Source of the DNA: Luteibaculum sp964627445
Lineage (GTDB): Bacteria > Bacteroidota > Bacteroidia > Flavobacteriales_D > Luteibaculaceae
NCBI GenBank assembly: GCA_964627445.1
Contig: CAZVJF010000005.1
Coordinates: 186,001-250,000 of the forward strand
Direction: 5' to 3'
DNA length: 64,000 nucleotides
The notes under the pieces: model-generated
The model's input: the letters and a program-made list of their open reading frames with translations, nothing else
The model's database searches: none
What the model was told of the DNA's origin: nothing
Position numbers and translations under genes: made by a program
Part shown: positions 62,201 to 64,000 of the stretch, in pieces
Layout: each line of letters starts with the position of its first letter
How positions within the stretch are numbered: position 1 is the first letter of the stretch

Positions 62201-64000
62201 TCCTCAAACTGTATCCACAAATCCTGCCCCTCAATTACCTCGGTTTCGGCCCCTGTGGTAATGGTGTACTGCTCATCGTCTATAGTGCTGGCCGTTGCAT
62301 ACCCCCCTTCAAGATTGGTTAATATTTGGGTGCCATTAAAATCTTCTATCCAGGCCTCGTCCAAATAATCTACCACTTCCACACAGGTACCACTATGCTC
62401 GCAGTCGGCTTCGGTATCGCAAATGGTAGATTGAATAAAGCGATACATGTGATTATCTCGGTCGCATACGCTAAAATCTCCGTTAAACGTCTCTACTAAG
62501 CCCATGGGATGGTTAAGTGCTACCTCGCTTCCAACACCTACACTTAAGCCTGCCTGTCCACTTCCTATCAGCGTATAAACCTCTTTGCTAAGCCCCAGTA
62601 CTGCTCGCACAGCATGATTTCCTACCTCTGAAACCAAAACCGCTCCGTTAGAATGACACAGCAGTCTTCCTGGCTGATTAAAGTATGCATCACCTGGAAA
62701 AGAAGCATCCGCAAAGCCCGGTGTATTGCTTGTTCCAAAAACTTCAACTACCTCTAGCGTAGCTAGATTAATCTGCACCACTTGGTGCTTAGAGCGGTCT
62801 GAAATCCATAAATACGTGTTGTTTGCATCTACTGCAATGCCCGCAGGCTCTTGGAAATCGTAGCCGTTGATAGTTACTGCGGCAACCGTGCCATCTGGGC
62901 TCACCCTTAAAATATTTCCACCTCCGGTATTGGCTACCAAGACATCGCCATTATTTAAAGAGGCTAAGGCTTCCGGATTAAGAAACGCACCTGGATCACT
63001 TATGGGACGTAAGGAAATGTGCCCCGTATTAAGATCTAAGTTTCGCAAATATGATGGATACGTAGGGATTTTTGTTTGCTCTAAAACTATGGCAAAATCT
63101 GGGTTGGCTTTGTCTAAAACCATATCTACAGGGTCAAAAAATGCGCCTTCGCCCAAACCACCATCTTTTTGGATCGCCACACAGGGGGTGCCGGCAAAAT
63201 CTTTTAACGTATAACCTCCAAGAGTAATATCTATTTTGCTAATACTGTTGGAACCTGCCTGGAGAATGTACGTTAAAAAGCCATTTCGAATAGCAGCAAC
63301 AGGTTGCGTTAGCGCAGTGTGTTCATCACGGATCAGCCCTTGTCTATTGCAATCCTCACCATTACCATAGTTTTCCGCTTCCAAAGAAAAATAACAATCT
63401 ACGCTTTTTGGGTTATAGGGCGAAAAATTGTCGGTTTCTTTTTTACGTAACACAAAATACGAATCGTAACTAAAGAAATCTTCGCTAAACGTTTCAAAGC
63501 CTCCACCCGAACTCAGAAATTCTTCTTCCCATTCGTCATATTGTTCTTCCCAGGTGTTTAAACCCGACTCGGTTTGGTAGGGCTCTATTCTTCGGGTAAT
63601 AACATAGGTAGCTGGACCCGGCAGGGTTAAGCCCTCGTAATCCAGAGGCAGTCCATCGGGAAAAGGATCGCCACATGCTAACATTTCCGGGTTGATATCA
63701 AAAACCCGACTCAGTTCAGGAAACACCTCTCCCGTTAACTCATTTTTTACCTCGACCGTAATGGTATAGCCGCATACGTAGCATTGCTCTTCTATGGTAT
63801 ACGTGCTTAAACTGCCTTCAAGGTTGTAGTAGTACTTAGTGAGCTCATTGCTTGCGCATGGCAGCGTAAAAGTGGCTCTTGCCTCGTTGGCCAGTTCATC
63901 GGTAATCTCTATATCGTTATTTCCGGCCAGGGGTTCTAGTCTAATTTTAAAATTATCCAGGTAATCTTGGTCATACGGTTCGCCCGCGCCCATTTCCGCT
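56254..64000 (-). CDS. Second giant RHS/YD protein with zincin-like tip (5' part outside window)
   Basis: At least 2582 residues are visible; the frame is open to the window edge, so the start lies outside. The visible order matches the first giant: an NHL-type propeller (DVLVANTGGGNILRV, VSEVGNHAVRAV), Cys-containing helical region, YD repeats (TPDGGITRFLYDSQGRL), a helical insertion (about 57.4-58.7 kb), RHS core (DHLGNVRATVNH, RLGRWHSRDPYA) and a C-terminal tip of about 250 residues with HELAH and EIYATHVENLIRAE. The tip is clearly more AT-rich than the core. The tip's zinc-ligand pattern is shared with the first giant, though the tips have diverged. It is followed by a lipoprotein gene and an orphan RHS fragment. 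No T9SS domain is present at the C-terminus. Confidence 0.9.
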   Translation of the reverse strand, partial: AEMGAGEPYDQDYLDNFKIRLEPLAGNNDIEITDELANEARATFTLPCASNELTKYYYNLEGSLSTYTIEEQCYVCGYTITVEVKNELTGEVFPELSRVFDINPEMLACGDPFPDGLPLDYEGLTLPGPATYVITRRIEPYQTESGLNTWEEQYDEWEEEFLSSGGGFETFSEDFFSYDSYFVLRKKETDNFSPYNPKSVDCYFSLEAENYGNGEDCNRQGLIRDEHTALTQPVAAIRNGFLTYILQAGSNSISKIDITLGGYTLKDFAGTPCVAIQKDGGLGEGAFFDPVDMVLDKANPDFAIVLEQTKIPTYPSYLRNLDLNTGHISLRPISDPGAFLNPEALASLNNGDVLVANTGGGNILRVSPDGTVAAVTINGYDFQEPAGIAVDANNTYLWISDRSKHQVVQINLATLEVVEVFGTSNTPGFADASFPGDAYFNQPGRLLCHSNGAVLVSEVGNHAVRAVLGLSKEVYTLIGSGQAGLSVGVGSEVALNHPMGLVETFNGDFSVCDRDNHMYRFIQSTICDTEADCEHSGTCVEVVDYLDEAWIEDFNGTQILTNLEGGYATASTIDDEQYTITTGAETEVIEGQDLWIQFEELYERQYNKEPPVLNSMFVVAVTQDEIGGLMPRLLDDGVLSDTESDTYLLLKTNISYGDCNSYCEVSVEDDRTAEEYCDFEFSSYKADRQQAVEAINNHNTVIVINGNSVTLSNLVEGYGADLPNDILDALDDESYELYSDYQTAHFAVTTFSMERCLTNYNEGGLPCVACAEDLELAMYSTINNLGANYWEFVDDEELWNGSTDFPYTLNDLQGEVINGVQYPANTIVEKHGNELAWFFLDNFNTLAQNSNWETTMSGADLYSSLQSIITDPNESAYQDCQSNFLNTLQSVTTDFNAYYPALILSILQDEFRSVPAASYRDGLPGFIYSEVADCAPETIEDAIEIYRAGCLEIAESYTDPVERDEQIAVCNNLTEEEIIEAIVYNDVVDEFNFRMTTIDAEIAPEDYEIAVQEVMAELIRLDNEQVQIDMLAIIDDYLAVLVMQKLCVLNCEGELSSAYEEWVERRKNEVRNQFEEAYQGACYSTLQEDFYLEYTDIPVHFTLYEYDEAQRLKATVPPEGIDYVLPGEAPCHRMRTEYTYKAEQVSEQKTPDGGITRFLYDSQGRLRFSQTAAQRQKSADAGVLHYNYIKYDRLNRITESGEAIDVNAEYSGWSQDCPDCGGIPESQGFGFLEDYADFRGVPFGDGFSTNTKKDNTVITYDVETYTFPEYQQDNTEGRVAAIANKNGSTHFSYDAQGRVKYVIHDIKDLEPNNIKWVEYKYSTISGTLNEVVYMEGVAEQEFRHQFNYDANNQLSSVAINEGTGWITVAQYDYYETGPLKTKTLGEKTQKIDYVYNINGWLKAINNPATVDEDTENTGIANDVFGELLVYHSGDYTRNNPDLAENPASGSFVSDPDGDGIQNNLYNGNIAATVILNNFDQVADQINAGNNTFPPDLAREAYAATFRDISVLAQGFTYDVLNRLTQGVVDEMTTYRTSSLPSWARPPVETTDFYTHVDYDANGNIMHMDRNFRRGSDYLTFFNRRIPNNNYQLDRLNYSYDASLPSSHPDKASYLNNCETPYKQTNRLGLVLETEGVGRTYIDNSYDNQNADHGFTYDANGRLIADLSEGIEKITWNSLNKIERIEYNTADEKEIRYTYDGSGNRQSKSLWLDGELEEQTFYVYGADNQMLATYNVTPEPGYTDSLTTTVDDVPIYGLQREGIFNRRKTVVDNKIDDEADVDEMAIASALITSAGPIVEDILLSVTDALQASEFGPGVTLVDNAVQGTVQTVENASRLVLAETQEELANLGTWLQGLSTTEQANASDTVDARINNILANAAQNLSSRVNVQRSFQQNFAMAAMQTLMQDSSFAHDTAWVSYTTNRYFKAANVAAANRNWNTVFQHEVAGLFETLAQGLPGEDATALEKVNNATAAVREALVFNRLSFDMRAAMATFLDNPRQSQSIQHMVLNGLPGEQPISQGAINNLATTLNLALLENGAEKVPCQVPDTLEGSGLIVKTGALLENLQLQYLITTKHQPLADGTVWNLFGLNEGVDALLDQLRNLLGPEVAEAELPFMVVKGRNGCLQITPTTQQEIETNLANHLAANTLKELPILAHWMAEHSNIAVNNLAGNQRSLGNALSHRLGQTLKEAGEVLGVNRTGEPTFGTASEEGPTEDFITYELTDHLGNVRATVNHVKTAQGQAYISSMQDYYPFGMVMPNRSYSNGNYRFGFNGMEKDDEIKGAGNALDFGARIYDNRLGRWHSRDPYATRYLSISPYAFVANNPVLFRDPDGRKIVIATKKGLLTYNNGVLTNKKGKHILADELELGKTIYEELENIRKSGSEGERLLSSLSSLPNEVLIKVTSKEESKMVYNDSKEKALINLSFTQPEIVTHLGTQPAPIFIVLSHELAHAEDYFTGMTRKFLGKEIGDIWLSKGKLEKIYPERIHKDVKFGEIYATHVENLIRAETHNPIRTRYLLFDNMDLSKLVMQNIRGNFESLFVGGGKDITVPVGQNRNGATDFVRMPSNQEYGPVYGIDD

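Noticed and set aside
1..64000. CRISPR arrays, insertion sequences, phage genes
   Set aside because: No regularly spaced short repeats, transposase motifs or phage structural genes were seen.

Overview
The window looks like a chromosome segment of a marine-type Bacteroidota, probably Flavobacteriales. The reasons are a type IX secretion C-terminal sorting domain (gene 16137-18551), two matches to the Bacteroidetes promoter form TTG-N19/20-TAnnTTTG, a coiled-coil/zapA/rny operon, a photolyase gene set typical of flavobacteria (TIGR03643, a FAD-domain protein, DUF2256, a DPRP-type photolyase), and giant RHS/YD proteins. No tRNA, rRNA, CRISPR array or insertion sequence was found by eye.

Region 1 (1-10.4 kb) is a light/UV and redox-stress block on the + strand. 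An alpha/beta-hydrolase-OsmC fusion is followed by a tight five-gene operon (TIGR03643, FAD-domain protein, cryptochrome/photolyase, atypical SDR, DUF2256). Then come a DPRP-type photolyase and an SDR-DUF2867 protein. The spaces between these units are filled with degenerate, hairpin-rich intergenic repeats, including a nearly perfect 337-bp duplication with a 437-bp offset.

Region 2 (10.6-22.8 kb) is mostly ordinary chromosome. It holds a small Cys-rich protein, a lipoprotein with a Kunitz/BPTI-like cysteine pattern, a second lipoprotein, DUF1015, YggS and a CPBP-like membrane protein. On the - strand are RDD, a winged-helix regulator with its membrane partner, a DNRLRE/T9SS secreted protein, wecB, rny, zapA and a coiled-coil protein.

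Region 3 (22.3-43.8 kb, - strand) is a large RHS locus: a 722-aa secreted protein, a 2187-aa RHS/Tc-like protein, a 247-aa secreted protein and a 3496-aa RHS giant. The giant has an N-terminal region of its own, an NHL propeller, YD repeats, a long helical insertion, the RHS core and a zincin-like HELGH tip. A candidate immunity protein and an orphan RHS core follow. A second, homologous RHS giant (56.25-64.0 kb, 5' end outside the window) has a HELAH tip, then a lipoprotein and another orphan RHS tip.

Region 4 (44.0-55.0 kb, + strand) sits between the two RHS loci. It is a compact 12-gene type II secretion/type IV filament operon: pseudopilin, A24 prepilin peptidase, GspE, secretin, GspL-like, GspM-like, a Fn3-like lipoprotein, GspC/PilP-like, a MORN/YwqK-like protein, GspK/PilX-like, two more pseudopilins and GspF. 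Such machines are uncommon in this phylum. Its place between two loci of giant secreted YD proteins that show no T9SS signal suggests, by inference only, that they work together. I regard this pairing as the most interesting system in the window.
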